From the NCBI RefSeq assembly GCF_022605165.1, contig NC_063068.1, positions 4,278,001-4,342,000 of the forward strand: DNA of 64,000 nt, given 5' to 3'. Under the pieces are notes generated by a model. It did not search any database and was not told where the DNA came from. It worked only from the letters and a program-made list of their open reading frames with translations. The position numbers were made by a program, and so were the translations under genes. This document shows positions 1 to 12,277 of this stretch, piece by piece. Position 1 is the first letter of the stretch. Each line of letters starts with the position of its first letter. The DNA is from Purpureocillium takamizusanense (taxonomy: Eukaryota > Ascomycota > Sordariomycetes > Hypocreales > Ophiocordycipitaceae).

Positions 1-1741
1 TACATGGTGGCTTCGTGGGGTGGCTACGCCTTCATCACCTGCCTGCTGCCACTCCACGCGTTCGTTCTCATCTGCATGGGGCGTTACAGCACCCGCCTCT
101 ATGTCAGCTACACCACGTGGTATGCGCTGGGGACACTGGCCAGCATGCAGATTCCCTTTGTCGGCTTTTTGCCCGTCAAGACGAGCGAGCACATGCCCGC
201 GCTTGGTATGGCCAATGTTTCGCATCCCAATGCCGGTGCTTGTCTGACATGCTCGCTATAGGTATCTTCGGCTTTCTGCAGCTCATTGGCTTCATTCAGT
301 ACGTGCGCTCCGCCATCTCCGGCCGCCAGTTCCAGACATTCCTGGCTACCGTTCTTATCGGCACCTTCGGCATCGGCCTTCTTGGACTCGTCGCCTTGAC
401 CTCGCTGGGTTATATCGCGCCGTGGAGTGGCCGTTTCTACTCGCTGTGGGACACAGGCTATGCCAAGATCCACATCCCCATCATCGCCTCGGTCTCGGAG
501 CATCAGCCGCCTGCCTGGCCGGCGTTCTTTTTCGATCTAAACATGCTCATCTGGCTGTTCCCCGCTGGTATCTACCTTTGCTACCAGGATTTGCGTGATG
601 AGCACGTCTTTGTCATCGTCTACGGCCTGTTCGGCAGCTACTTCGCTGGCGTCATGGTCCGACTGATGCTCACCCTCACTCCCATTGTTTGCGTGGCGGG
701 CGCCATCGCTGTGTCCCACCTGCTCGACACCTACCTGAGCACCAAGAAGCCCACCAACCCCGAGGGGGCCCCGGCTGCATCTGAGGCGACGTCTAAGAAG
801 GCTGCCAAGAGCACCGGCCTCCGCGGCAGCGAGAAGCCCAAGGTTGGCATCTTCAGCTTGGTTCCCAAGACTGGCGTTGTTGCGTCTCTAACCATCTACC
901 TTCTCATGTTTGTTACGCACTGCACTTGGGTCACCTCCAACGCCTACTCGTCCCCGTCCGTTGTCCTGGCCAGTCGTATGCCCGACGGTAGCCAGCACAT
1001 CATCGATGACTACCGTGAGGCGTACCAGTGGCTCCGCCAGAACACCAAGGAGGACGCCAAGATCATGTCCTGGTGGGACTATGGTTACCAGATTGGTGGC
1101 ATGGCCGACCGACCGACGCTGGTGGACAATAACACATGGAACAACACCCACATTGCGACAGTTGGCAAGGCCATGAGCTCGCGGGAAGAAGTCAGCTACC
1201 CAATCATGCGACAGCACGAGGTTGACTACGTCCTGGTCGTGTTTGGCGGCCTGCTTGGCTACTCTGGAGACGATATCAACAAGTTCCTCTGGATGGTGCG
1301 CATTGCTGAGGGCATCTGGCCCGACGAGGTGAAGGAGCGAGACTTCTTCACCGCCCGCGGCGAGTACCGTGTCGACAGCGAGGCCACGGACACGATGAAG
1401 AACAGCTTGATGTGAGTTCGATATCCTCGAAGCAGACGCAGGACTTGTGGGTGACTAACCGGCATGGCAGGTACAAGATGTCCTACTACAACTACGCCTC
1501 CATGTTCCCACCTGGCCAGGCCGCCGACCGGGTACGTGGCGTGCGTCTCCCCGACCAGGGGCCGGTTCTCAACACGCTGGAGGAGGCGTTCACCAGTGAG
1601 AACTGGATCATCCGCATCTACAAGGTCAAGGACCTTGACAACGTCGGCCGCGACCACGCCGCCGCCGCCGCGTTCGAGCGCGGGCAGAAGAAGAAGAAGG
1701 CGGCGAAGAAGAGGGGTGCCCGTGTGCTGCGTGTTGACTGA
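1..1741 (+). CDS. stt3: Oligosaccharyltransferase catalytic subunit STT3, 5'-truncated
   Basis: This is the C-terminal part of the ER membrane subunit that moves the lipid-linked glycan onto Asn of N-X-S/T sites. The exons read 1-205, 262-1411 and 1471-1741, so the gene begins before the window. Introns 206-261 and 1412-1470 have GT...AG ends, and the second has a CTAAC branch site. Visible family marks are the [10 protein letters not shown] loop, several hydrophobic membrane segments, and the catalytic signature SWWDYGYQI followed by [14 protein letters not shown] in the lumenal domain. The protein ends in a Lys/Arg-rich tail, as in fungal homologues. A variable basic linker ([10 protein letters not shown]...) lies between the membrane part and the lumenal domain. 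The family assignment is secure; only the missing N-terminus is unknown. Confidence 0.97.
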
Positions 1742-2449
1742 GCTATAGAAGAGAGAATTTGGTATGGATATGGCGCAGTCATGAAGAACGGACAGCTACA
1801 TGTTCCCTGCCGGCAAAACTGGATTGGGAATGTATACCAATGTATGATTAAAAGCAAGAAATCAAACTGCATCATGGCGTTTCATTGTCGACTGACGGGC
1901 GTCCCTTGGCGATGGTAACCTCGCGACCAGTGAATCACACTTGCTGACACCTGTTCAGGGAGGGAAGTAAATGGACCGGCGTGGCACGCGGGCAGCTTCA
2001 TGGTATTGCCAGGTCAGGCGCTTTCCCGTAGACCTGTGGCTGCCCAGGGCCATTGTCGGCCATTCCATTGCACTGCTCGGCATCGTTTACAGTGCTTGAA
2101 GCGGCCCTCCGCTGCCCGGGCCTACCTATTGTGCCGGGCCCTGTGCAGTGGACTCCCGGGCCCAGCGGAAGGCGGCCAGAAGGGGCTCCATGGCTAGGTG
2201 TTGAACAGCCCAGCACTCAGCGTTGCCAGTTGATAGCCACGTGTGTTCCCTTTTCGGTGGGCGGACATGAATGCAATGCCAAAACGTGCGTCTCCTCCCG
2301 ACATGTTTCTCTTGCTCTCCCTCTCTCTGTCAACATCCCCAAACCACCAACCTTTCTGCACTGCGTTCAGCCCTCCCCGCCGCTGCTTCGCCCTCCGGGC
2401 AAGCCGTGATAAGGAAACTGCTGCCGAATGCTGTCCAACCCTTACTGCT
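1742..2449. other. Intergenic, STT3 3' end to next gene
   Basis: This is non-coding sequence between two plus-strand genes. A pyrimidine-rich tract at about 2305-2350, just before the next start codon, looks like a typical fungal 5' leader. The reading frame of the next gene stays open upstream to 2243, but no ATG is a better start than 2450. I see no RNA gene. Confidence 0.6.
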
Positions 2450-5400
2450 ATGGCGTTTGGCAAGAAGACGCTGCGGGAGCGCGCGGCCCAGGAGCCCGAG
2501 TTCAGCTTTCTGGGCGCCACCTTTGACATCCCCACGCCGCGAGAGATGCAGCGCAGACAGAGGCGCCGCGATGAATCCGAAGAACATCATCGTGTGACGA
2601 ATCGCTTTGTTGAGTCAACGCCATTGCGGGATCGCCGCCCTCATGGTTCAAACGAGCAAGCAACCAGTACAAAGACGAAGGGAAGCAACGGCGTTCGGGC
2701 AGCGCAGGCAGCCGAAGCAATGACAGCCAGAACTGTTCACTATGAAGAGAAAGGTGGCAGCAGCAGTGAAATCTGCTCGGATGACGACGAGCCAGACATT
2801 TCGACCGTCTACCCACCGACGCCCACTCCGCAGCGTCGCAAAACGAGTCTCCGGGGTAACAAATCCGCCCACGGTTCCCACAGTCGAACTCGTACGAATC
2901 TCACCCCTGCCCAGCCTGTCGAGAAAACAACTTCCTCGGGCACGTCGTTGCGAAGGAAGCTGTCACGTCGACTGCGGAAGAAGCAGCCTATAACAACGCC
3001 TATCGACCCTGAGAGATATATTCCTAGTCGGGACAGGTCTTATGGTTCAGCCATTCCTCCGTGGATGACGACACGTTCGCCCGTACAAGGCACCTCACAG
3101 CAGCCGGTCTACGTTTATCCCCCGATTCCTCAGCAAACCTATCTAGCAGGCCAGCATGGAATCACATCACACCAGGCAGCTGTGACTGCGCCTCCAAACA
3201 TTCCAGCGTACAGCCAACCTATTCCTACCACGATATTTCCAACTTATTCCCCTCCGGTGGTTTCATATCCCACGGCCTCCGCGCTGGTACAGACCAATGC
3301 CCAGGATTCTTCTCGTCGCTTCTCGTCTGAGTTGCAGCAGATCCAGCACCGCATGGAACACACTCGGAACCAACTGGTGCAATCCCCACGCGATGTTGGA
3401 CTGCAAGAGACCATGAAGATACTCCAGAACCAGCTTAATGATACCCTCAACAACGCGACGTCTTATCGGGGATCGGCAGCTCCCATGGCTTCCTCGGAGA
3501 AGGCAGCCACGCAGCTGGGTAAATCCAACGAAATACCGTCGTCCAATTTTTCCGCAATTCCAGATAGTCACAAGCCTGGACAAGCTGGTGGCGATACCAT
3601 CACCAAGGCGACTGGGAATGATCCAGTCGTGCCGCCCAGACATTATCGACGGGAAGGCAGCCCCGGCCGCATCATCCATCATCATCTTTGCTCCGGATGC
3701 GGAGCCATTCGCTCATGGCTTTTCCATGCAAAGCATCCAGTCGTCCGGGGAGCAAAGCCGCTTCTCAACTATTGTGGATCATGTCAAGAAGTGAAGATTG
3801 AAGTAGGTGTCATGGATGGAAAACATCACTTTTGCTTTGGCTGTGGAGTTGTGAGATCAAAGAACTTCCACCGCAAGCATCCTGTTTTGCCGGCCCAACC
3901 ACTACGCCCCAACTACTGCAGAAGATGCAGAATAGAACTTCAAGGCGATGGAAGCAACGTGGATACATCAGTTGTTAGCTCGGTACGTCTTCTGCATCTC
4001 TCCTGAAGGCAAGCTACTAACGGAAGCAGGCTGCCGGTTCTCACTATGGAGGCGTCAACAAGCACAACATGACGCAATCCTCGTCCATGGAGAACAACAT
4101 TGGCGACTGTGGAGTCTCCACGGCTGACGACAATCTCGAACGCGTTCATGACGCTGGCGGTCTGGAGGGAACTAGTCGCGGTCGACGACGACACCGTTCC
4201 TCTACCAACAGAAAAGTGAGACTGGCGTCGCCTACTGGAAGTAACACAAGCTCTCGGACGAATCCATCATTTCTCCACCCAGACCGTAGACTCGGATCAG
4301 CTCAACGGAGAGCAGAGCGAACTTCTTCATCGCAAACCAGCAAGGGTCATCATAGCGGCTACCAGCAACCCTACGTCGAGGACGCTGATTCAAGCACATT
4401 GCAAAGGACGAGCGCTTGCTTACATTCCCCCTCCGTCATCGACAATCACGAAGACGACTGTCGGTTGTTCAACTCTGAGTCCAGTAAAAGCCCTTCGTCT
4501 AAGAGCTGCCTCAAGGGTACATCGCCGAACCTTTTCGTTGAGTCTCGAATCTACTCGCTGACATCACAGCCAGAGTCCACGAGCAACAAAGGAACAAAGT
4601 CGGCCAAGAAAGCCGTCTCTTTCACACCGACTGTCCAGATCCGACCCTCGAGCCACGATCAACACGCTTCCCGGACCTCGCACACCGACGTCGATGAAGC
4701 AAATATTAGCCCAGCCGATGATACCATGCCCACCAGGGCCGGTTCGTACGGCGATGACCCCGCCTTCATGGCCGGAATCAGGCGGGTCTCGATGTTTCGG
4801 GGCCCCGTGGACGATGAGAAGTTTGCAAGTTTCCGGCCAGGCCCATCAACTTCCTATTCCGAGATTGAAGAATACCTGCAATCGGGACATCACGCGGCCA
4901 GTCCACCATATGATGAAGAGCCTGTGGCCGACTTCTCGGGGGGTATATTCGGAACACGATCTATCTTCGCTTCCAGTATGAAGTCGAGTTCCATGCCTGA
5001 CATGTATGGGGTCAGTTCAGACGCCGCCAAGCCCCAGGTCCAAGACGATTGGCACGATCCTTCGTACTCGACCGGAGGCTTTCCGTATCAAACCCGCAGC
5101 GTATTCAGCAGCTACGCGCAGGACGCCGGGTTCGAGGATCCACCCAGCTTTCGCTCTACCCGAGGAGTATTTAGTTCCACGTTCCAGAGCCCCTCGGGCG
5201 ACACTCCGTCAGCGACTTATACGGAGCCTGGCCCTTGCCCGTCCGTTTCAGCTAGCTTCGGCTATGAGGAGCTCCCTGGGGACGCCGCTAATCACTAGGG
5301 ACGATACGGCCACCAAGGCGCCAGCTTCTTTGAAGAGCCAAGCTTCGACTCAAATGTTGGAACCAAACCGTCGTTCCCAGCCTCAGTCTTTGGAAGCCAC

Positions 5401-5923
5401 TTTAACCCCTCATGCAGTCGATCTGGTAGCACCTTGCAAGACGATGGCTCTTTCAGTGCGTTCAGTGACGGCTCGTTTCCATCGGGCAACCCATACTACA
5501 AGCCGAGCCGCTTTGCACAAGCCCAAAATCTGTTCAACCAGGCTAGTTGGCAACAGCATAGGGCTGGATCTTTCGCGGGCGCGTCCCGTCGTCGGCCCAT
5601 GCCCGATGATGCCATCCCAGAGCCCATCGTCGAGGAACCCGAATCGCCTCCCAGCTCCCCTACTGTGCGAGCTATAAACCTGATTGGTAAGGACGATCCC
5701 TTTGTTGACCACTACTGAGAGGCACTCAGGCTGCCGACGGCGACTGACATGGACGGCCACAAACGCAGAGTATAATGTCGAGGTATTGTCTGATGCGTCG
5801 TCAACCGAGGACGAAGAGGAGCCACCTGAGATTGAGGAGATTGTTGGCCTTGACACGGTCAGGAGCCCCAGAGTCTCACTGACCGACCTCGATGGGCCCG
5901 AATCCGAGAAGACCTGGGCATAG
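2450..5923 (+). CDS. Unrecognised ~1096-aa protein with two tandem Cys-rich modules
   Basis: I do not recognise a named family. Proposed exons are 2450-3982, 4030-5244, 5299-5686 and 5769-5923. The start is the ATG opening MAFGKKTLRERAAQEPEF. The protein is mostly disordered and rich in Ser, Arg and Pro, with Pro/Tyr-rich stretches near residues 200-300. Near residues 410-500 two copies of one module occur: C-x2-CG, then RS-x2-FH-x-KHPV, then NYC-x2-C. Each has two CxxC pairs, suggesting zinc binding. The second half repeats short RS[IV]F[AS]SS-like phrases at about 4.96-5.17 kb. The end is acidic. In the working frame a TAG lies at 5296-5298. Coding-like sequence continues in the same frame beyond it, and a 54-nt intron (5245-5298, with CTAAT branch) would remove the stop. 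The donor GTTTCA is weak, so this junction is the least certain part. Confidence 0.7.
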
Positions 5924-6656
5924 AGGGCCTATCTATAATTTGCAACGAAGCAAGAAAAAATGGCAGACCAAGAACGAGAAAGGCGTGGCCGCCGCAACGA
6001 AGAGCGGCCGTACGTCTGCATACAGGGCGAGGCGGAACTTGGTCGCTCCAGTGCGAGAGCAGCAATCGACGCTTCGCTTGGGCTCTTTACTGTTGTTCTA
6101 TTATTGGGCGACTCTGTGTCGCACGCTGATATGGGGTCTGCACAGGGACTGTAATAGGGGGGTGTGCAATTGGGTTGAATGGGTGCGGGCAACGATGGTG
6201 GACAGAGCAGGCGCCAACAAAAGGTGCTGGCTGCGTTTCCGCTTCCGTTGGACATCTGCGTCGTGCCTTGGCTGTCCCCTTTTAGAGCTGCCGCGCTTGA
6301 AAAAAAGGGGGTGGCGTCTTGCGGACATGTCATAGGGCATCGTCGTCTGACAGGTCTCCTCTTGGCTAAAGGAGAGAAGAATCGTCGTCTTGTTTTGTAG
6401 AATAGATGGTCAGAGATAGAGAAAGGGGCAATAAACAAGTTGATCCACTGACATCTTGTCGGTCACGGCATACTGCGGCAAGGTCACACCGGCAGACATG
6501 ACTGTAGTACATTCAAGCTAGGCCCATGGCTGACTGTCCCTCTTGTACCAAAACGTCCTATTTGTACATCATGACCTACCAGCGCAGCACTGGATGTCTA
6601 ACTCCTATAAATGGCCCCCCGCCCCCTCCCCCGCCCTCTCCCCTCCGGCTTGCCCT
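5924..6656. other. Tail-to-tail intergenic region
   Basis: Two convergent genes end here, so this should hold their 3' untranslated regions. No conserved coding frame is visible. A plus-strand AATAAA at 6430-6435 could serve the left gene. Confidence 0.6.
6430..6435 (+). terminator. Possible polyadenylation signal
   Basis: A canonical AATAAA lies about 510 nt past the stop codon of the plus-strand gene that ends at 5923. Fungal 3' ends are often AT-rich without the exact hexamer, so this is only suggestive. Confidence 0.3.
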
Positions 6657-9600
6657 TCACCTCATCAAGTGCGAGGTCGCCTGCACCCTACTCCCGCGCG
6701 ATGCCGTCGGCGTCAAGTTGGCCGGCGACCCGCGCCGCGAGCCGGCTTGCTGGGGCTGCTGCTGCTGCGCCGCGGCGGCAGCGGCGGCGGCGAGGTAGTC
6801 AGTAGCCTCCTGCCTCCTCCTCTCGAACATGGCACTGCGCTCGCGTTCCAGGCCCACGTTCCTGGCGCGCTCCTCCTGCTCGGCCTTGGCCTCCCCGATC
6901 TTGCGTCTCTTCTCGGCGGCGTCCCGTACGCGCTTCTCCGTCCTGGCACACGCTGCGTCGAGTCGTTGCGCGAGCTGCTGGCCGGCCAGCTCCAGGCCCG
7001 GCTTATCATCCGGGCGTTGCTTCGCCGAGCCGCCCCAGAAGCAGCGGAAGACGAGCTTCGTCTGGCTCCGTGGGTCCTGGCCGCCCCAAATCATGACGAC
7101 ATCGCCATCGTAGAGCTTGGCCCAGAACAGGGACGGTCCACCCGGGTTCTTGGAGTCTGCCGACGCCAAGTTGTACCCGTTGACGCGAATCCCGAGCGTG
7201 GCCTTTGTCGATATCCAGAACTCGTACGAGTCATCGTCGGCCGACGCGTCCCGCTGCCAGGGCTGCTTGGCCTTTGTCGGATCCTTGGACGGGTCGTAAC
7301 CATCCTTCCACAGCATCATCTTAAACGCGTGCTTGGGCACTCTCTGTTCTTGCGTGTCCTGGAACACCTCTATGTTCTCCTTTGCCCGTCCAAACGAAAC
7401 CAGGGAGTCCGTGATGGGAAAGGAGATGCCGTGCACGCAGGATTCTGGGTGCGATTCCATGACGGCGATGGCGCGATTCGTGGCAAAGTCCGACTGCACT
7501 GGCACCACGATCTGCGTTTCGGGCAGCTGCGACTGCTTTTCGGTCTCTACATCGACCGGAGCAGCCGTCGACGGTATGTCCATGGTGTCGTCCACCATCC
7601 TCCGGTCGACACGCCTTGCCCCGGGGCCAAAGGCTGGGGGCGTGCTGCCATCCGGGGCCCCAGGATGAGGCCCCGGCGGGAAGTGCTTCATGGCAAGATC
7701 CCACAACGGAGTCTTTCCGGGGCCGAATTCTTCATGCCTCGCGAGCGCGGCCTGGACAAACGCGTCGTATTGCAGCTGGGTCATCTCAGGATAGTTGAGG
7801 TGCCACGTTTTGCGATCCTGTTCCCAGTAACTCACTTTGTCAAACGGCTTGTCAACTTGTCGTCCAGAGTCCAATCTCTTAACTTGAGGCAGGCACGCAA
7901 GCAGCTTGAACTCCGAGAGAACCTCCTCGGAGATGTCGTCTACTCTGCCGTCCGACTTTAGCCGCTTGATAGTCGGCTTGCCTGGAGGCGTGTTTTCGTC
8001 GAGCTCGTCCCCAGTCTCCTGCGACGGCGGCTTGCGCTTGCTGGAATTCGGATCCATTGAATGGGAGAAGTGGTGCAATGAGGCTGATGAGGTGACGACG
8101 ATAGAATCCTTGCCTCCGAGGCTCTGCGAGGCGACATTTTCTACCAGACTCTGGAGCTGGTCTGCGGACTGATTTGGGTAGATGGACGTCGCGTTATAGT
8201 GGAACGCGTGCTTGTTCCTTCCTCTGACGGTGTCGGAGTCACCCGAGTCGTAGGCTTCATCATCGTGAGAGTCGAGGATCTCCGTCTCGCCCATGCTGGC
8301 ATCTCCAACGGGTAAGTTGAGGTAGCCAGACGGAATGACTCCGGAGCTGCCAATGACCGACGCGCCGACTTCTCCAAACAGCCGAGGTGCGGGGTCGTCT
8401 GCGTTTTCCTTTTCGGATCCTTCATCCATGGAATCACTCACTCTGTCGTCCTCAAAGTCTACCGGCGGCCGAAACTGGGACGGCTCGATGATGATGTCTT
8501 CGTCGTCCGTAATCTCGTCGTACGATTGTGAGGCTTGTATCGTCGAACCTTGGCCGCCGAGCCACACGTGGTTCTCGAGGTCGACGATGCTCGCGCGGTT
8601 TTCGGGTCTTCTTTGCAGCATCCGACGGAGGAAGTCTGTTCCCTGCCCCGAGACTCCATACTGCTGCAACGGCGTGATGTCGAGTGGCGTGGTCATGATC
8701 TTGTGCAGCAGCTCTGAATAGCTGATGCCGGATTTGACTGGATACGGAGGCGACCCTGTCAAAGTGTAGAACAAGACACCGCCGAGCGACCAGATGTCGA
8801 CTGCATGGTTGTACCTTTGGCCGGGCATACGACGCATCTTCTTACCGCGGTTCCTAACGCCGTTGTCGTCATACTCGGCATACTCCGTGTACACTTCAGG
8901 CGCGCAGTACAGCAAGGTGCCACAAAATGTCCGCAGGAACGTCTGTTCCGTGTCGACTACTTTGGACAGCCCGAAGTCGGTTAGCTTCACTTCGAGGGGC
9001 TCTATGGTGTTGATGAGGATATTGTCTGGCTTGACGTCTCGATGAGTGATGTTGTTGGTGTGCAGATATCCCAGCGCGCTCAGGAGCTGCCTCGACACTG
9101 TCTGTGTCATGTCCTCTGGGAACGCGCCCTCGTCGGATATGATCTTGCCAAGGTCTCCTCCCGGAATGTATTCCATGATGATGATGAGAAGCCGATCATC
9201 CCACTCGATGTTGTCCATGTAACGCACAATGTTCGGCTGATGGCCTGTTAGCTGCCGCGACCGAGACGAAACACGCTTGTCACACTCACATGCTGGACCC
9301 GACGCATAATCTTCATCTCATTCTCCACCTTCTGGTCGAGCACCCCATTCTTAATGAAGCGACGCTTCTCCAGCTCCTTTGCCGCGTACGGCTTACCGTC
9401 GTACTTGGATGTGACCTTGTACACGACGGCGAAGGCACCCTTGCCGATGGTGCCTATCCTGTTGTACTTGCCCGAGCCGTTCCACTCCCGCCGCATCACG
9501 TTCTGCGCCTCTCTGCGCTTCGATGGTGAAGGCTGCGGGGACTGCGCTGCCGATTCGAAGCCCACTCTACGGGTGATCGGATCGCCGGGCGGCTTGAACA

Positions 9601-10428
9601 AGTCGACATGACCACCGGCGCGCGCGGCGGGGGGGGCGAGCCCCTGCGTTGGGGCCGGAGCGGCATCCGTCCTCAGCCGATGCCTCGCAAAATATTCCTC
9701 GACCTTGTGGTGGTAGGCCAAGGCGTACTCGTCGTCTCGCCGGGGAACGCGGACCCGGAACGTCAGGTCGCGGTCTTCGTCGTGGAGCAGCAGCTTGATG
9801 AGGGCGCCGGAGCTCAACACCCACTTGGTGACGACGGGGGAGTCGCTCTTGGCGTGTGCGGTGAGGAGCTGTCTGTCTACAAAGGTGCCGTTGGTGGACT
9901 GGTCCTCGATCATGACGGCGCCGTACTCGTTGACATAGATGCGGAAGTGGATATTGCTGACCCTCCTCAACGGGTCATTGACGAAGACGACATCGCAGCG
10001 GCTGTGATTCCTCCCAAAGGTGAAGCCTTGGGCAGGATTCTTGACTCCGGCCGAGAGGCGCAATATAATGGTAAAGTTGCCGTGCGCGCTGGGGTCCGAC
10101 TCGAAGCGGCTGGCATGGTCGTCGAGCTCGTAGTCGGGTTCTACCTCGTCGGCCTCGTGCCTACCGATGACGTACGGCGAGCCCGTCTCGGCGAGCCGCT
10201 GGACCTCCCTGCGCGCCGAGTCGGACTGGGGGACCAAAACGCATATGATGTCAGATATGTCTTCGTCGGAGAAGCCCGAGTTCTGCTTCCCTACGCGGCG
10301 AGGGTCGAGGACATTCTGGGTCGCTGATGTAGCAGGTGAGCAGGCGCGCGTATGCCAAAGGGGCTCGGCCGGAGGGAGGCTCGTCGATCGAGTGTTCACA
10401 TACCTTGGGTTGGTTCTTCGCCGTCCAT
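6657..10428 (-). CDS. rad53: Rad53/CHK2-type checkpoint kinase with two FHA domains
   Basis: This is a nuclear Ser/Thr kinase of the DNA-damage and replication checkpoint, about 1212 aa. Exons are 10428-10404, 10323-9290 and 9236-6657; introns of 80 and 53 nt have GT...AG ends. The tiny first exon gives MDGEEPTQ, joining to ATQN, which creates TQ sites of the kind phosphorylated by ATR/ATM-family kinases. FHA1 is near residues 108-185 (FGRNHSRCDVVF, SNIHFRI, STNGTFVD). The kinase domain starts near 295 (GTIGKGAFAVVY, Lys in YAAKELE), with HRDVKPDN near 418 and DFG near 440. A second FHA-like domain near 950-1090 keeps FGR, a KH and a VNG motif. FHA-kinase-FHA is the Rad53 layout (mus-59 in Neurospora) rather than the single-FHA CHK2/PRD-4 type. 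The C-terminus is Ala/Gln-rich. Confidence 0.93.
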
Positions 10429-12277
10429 TGGGAGCGACCCGAGGAGGCTACGGCCGCGAGTCTCTCCACGGTCGTCGCGAGCGTGAGTGACAAGCAGCGC
10501 TGCGGGAAGGGGAGCCGATATCCCGGCGCCAGTCTTTCCGGAGTTGGAAGAAGCCGCAACACAAGGAACGAGACCGTCGGCGACTGGAAGGCGAGCTCTT
10601 GTGTGGAGGATACAGCAGTGGGCGAGCGAGGCAGCGAGGGTCAACAGGCATATGCCCCAGGCGGGATTTGGCTGAGGAAGAAGCGGGCGGAGGCAAGGGA
10701 GTAGGGAAGAGAGCAAGACGACAAGAAAAAGAAAGAAAAAAGCAACGACGGCCAGAAGTCAGAAAGTGCAAGGATGCCGCATGAGAACAGGCCTGCAGGT
10801 GGAATGAAGTGAGGGATTGGTGGAGGCGATCGAGTCGCTGGACGGGGGGATGGATTGATTGATTGGGGGGGGACGAACTGGAGCTGGAGGGGGCGGCAGC
10901 AGGCCGTTGGTGGGGTTGTTTACTGCCTCCAGCCCTGGCTGGCTGGCCTGGGTTTGGGAGGACAACTCCCGGCAGGGTGCACAGCTACAGTATACAGTAT
11001 AACTACCTATAGGTAACATCCTCCCTTCCATCCATGGATCCTCGGTAGGCGTACTCGCCTCTTAGTAGTACCGAGCGACCGCCAGCCGCTGCAGGCCGGC
11101 CGACTCAGTCCGGTCTGATCCCACCGCACGCTGCCAGCTAGTATAACCGAGTATCCGTCCAAGTTCGCTCTCTTGTGGTCAAAACCAAAGACTAGGATTC
11201 TGGGGTGGAAGATTTGCCTGGATGCCACGGGCACCTCATGGACGCCGCAGGTCATCTCACTGGGCTGGGCGGCAGCACGGCCAGCCGCAGCTGCCTGGGA
11301 TCGCCCGTACCCGTCCCCTGGCAGAGAGATGGAAGCAGCAAGCAGCCCCGAGCCAATAATGGTAATTAAATCCCCCCATCAGATGCGCCGCCCGCTCGGA
11401 CTGGTTGGCCCTCAGCGCAGCAGAAGATAAAATCACCGCCTGAACGTGAGGTGAGGTGGTGCAGAGCTCACGCTGTGCCGGCCGGGGCCCCGCGACCACT
11501 TGGCAGCTACGAACAGGAGGTACTAAACTTAGCCCTAGAAAAAGGCATTCGCCAACGTCACGCCGTCCCGATACGCAACCACGCGACAAGGTCGCCCGCC
11601 CCCTTCAACCTCGTCACGCGACGTCTCGACACGTCCACGCTGACGCGGAAAAAAAAATGAAAGCCACGCTATGCGTGCAAGTCGTCTCCTAAGATCAGCT
11701 GCCGCTGAACCATCGCGTGCTGCCCGCGTACATTACCCGGTATGTAATAATCTGTATCCCTGACCTTACTCGGCTCCCATGTTGTCCGCAAATGGCGGCT
11801 CCCACGCAACTCAGCAGTCAGTACGAAGTACACACGAGCAAAGTAGGCACCTCGTCGGGACGAACACTCAGCACACGAGTGCCTTGGTTTCTCGATGCCA
11901 TCTATTCCAGACTAAATACAGAGAATAGAGAAATACAAAACGCAATCAAGCCACCCAATGTGCCCGGGTCGGCAGATTCTATCATGCTCTTCTTAGTCGA
12001 GAGAGACGGGATACCCTGCTGAGGCCGGCCACCTAGCCCGTCCACAGGACACCACAGCGGTGGCCACCGTCAGTATTCATGTACCAAAATCGAAAGTGAG
12101 ATGCCTTTTATCCATGAGGCAATCAATCGTGTAAGCCAACCGTCGCCCAAACGCCAGCTTGTAAGTCGAATGCACCAGATGCATCGCATCGTCTTGTATG
12201 TCCATCCGAAACTATGCTGCTTTTCCGCATCGTCTCAACGCTACCTCTGTCAACGAGCCGCCGCCAGTCCAGGTCCC
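10429..12277. other. Intergenic, RAD53 promoter side
   Basis: This lies upstream of the minus-strand kinase and downstream of the minus-strand Caf120-like gene. A purine-rich tract at about 10676-10745 reads as a long polypyrimidine leader on the kinase strand. The region also holds one copy each of two dispersed motifs, ACAGTATAC (10987-10995) and GTACGAAGTAC (11821-11831). No gene was found. Confidence 0.55.

Noticed and set aside
6543..7961. 472-codon open frame on the plus strand
   Set aside because: It lies exactly opposite the kinase C-terminal half and is a GC-rich mirror of real coding sequence; the product has no domain.
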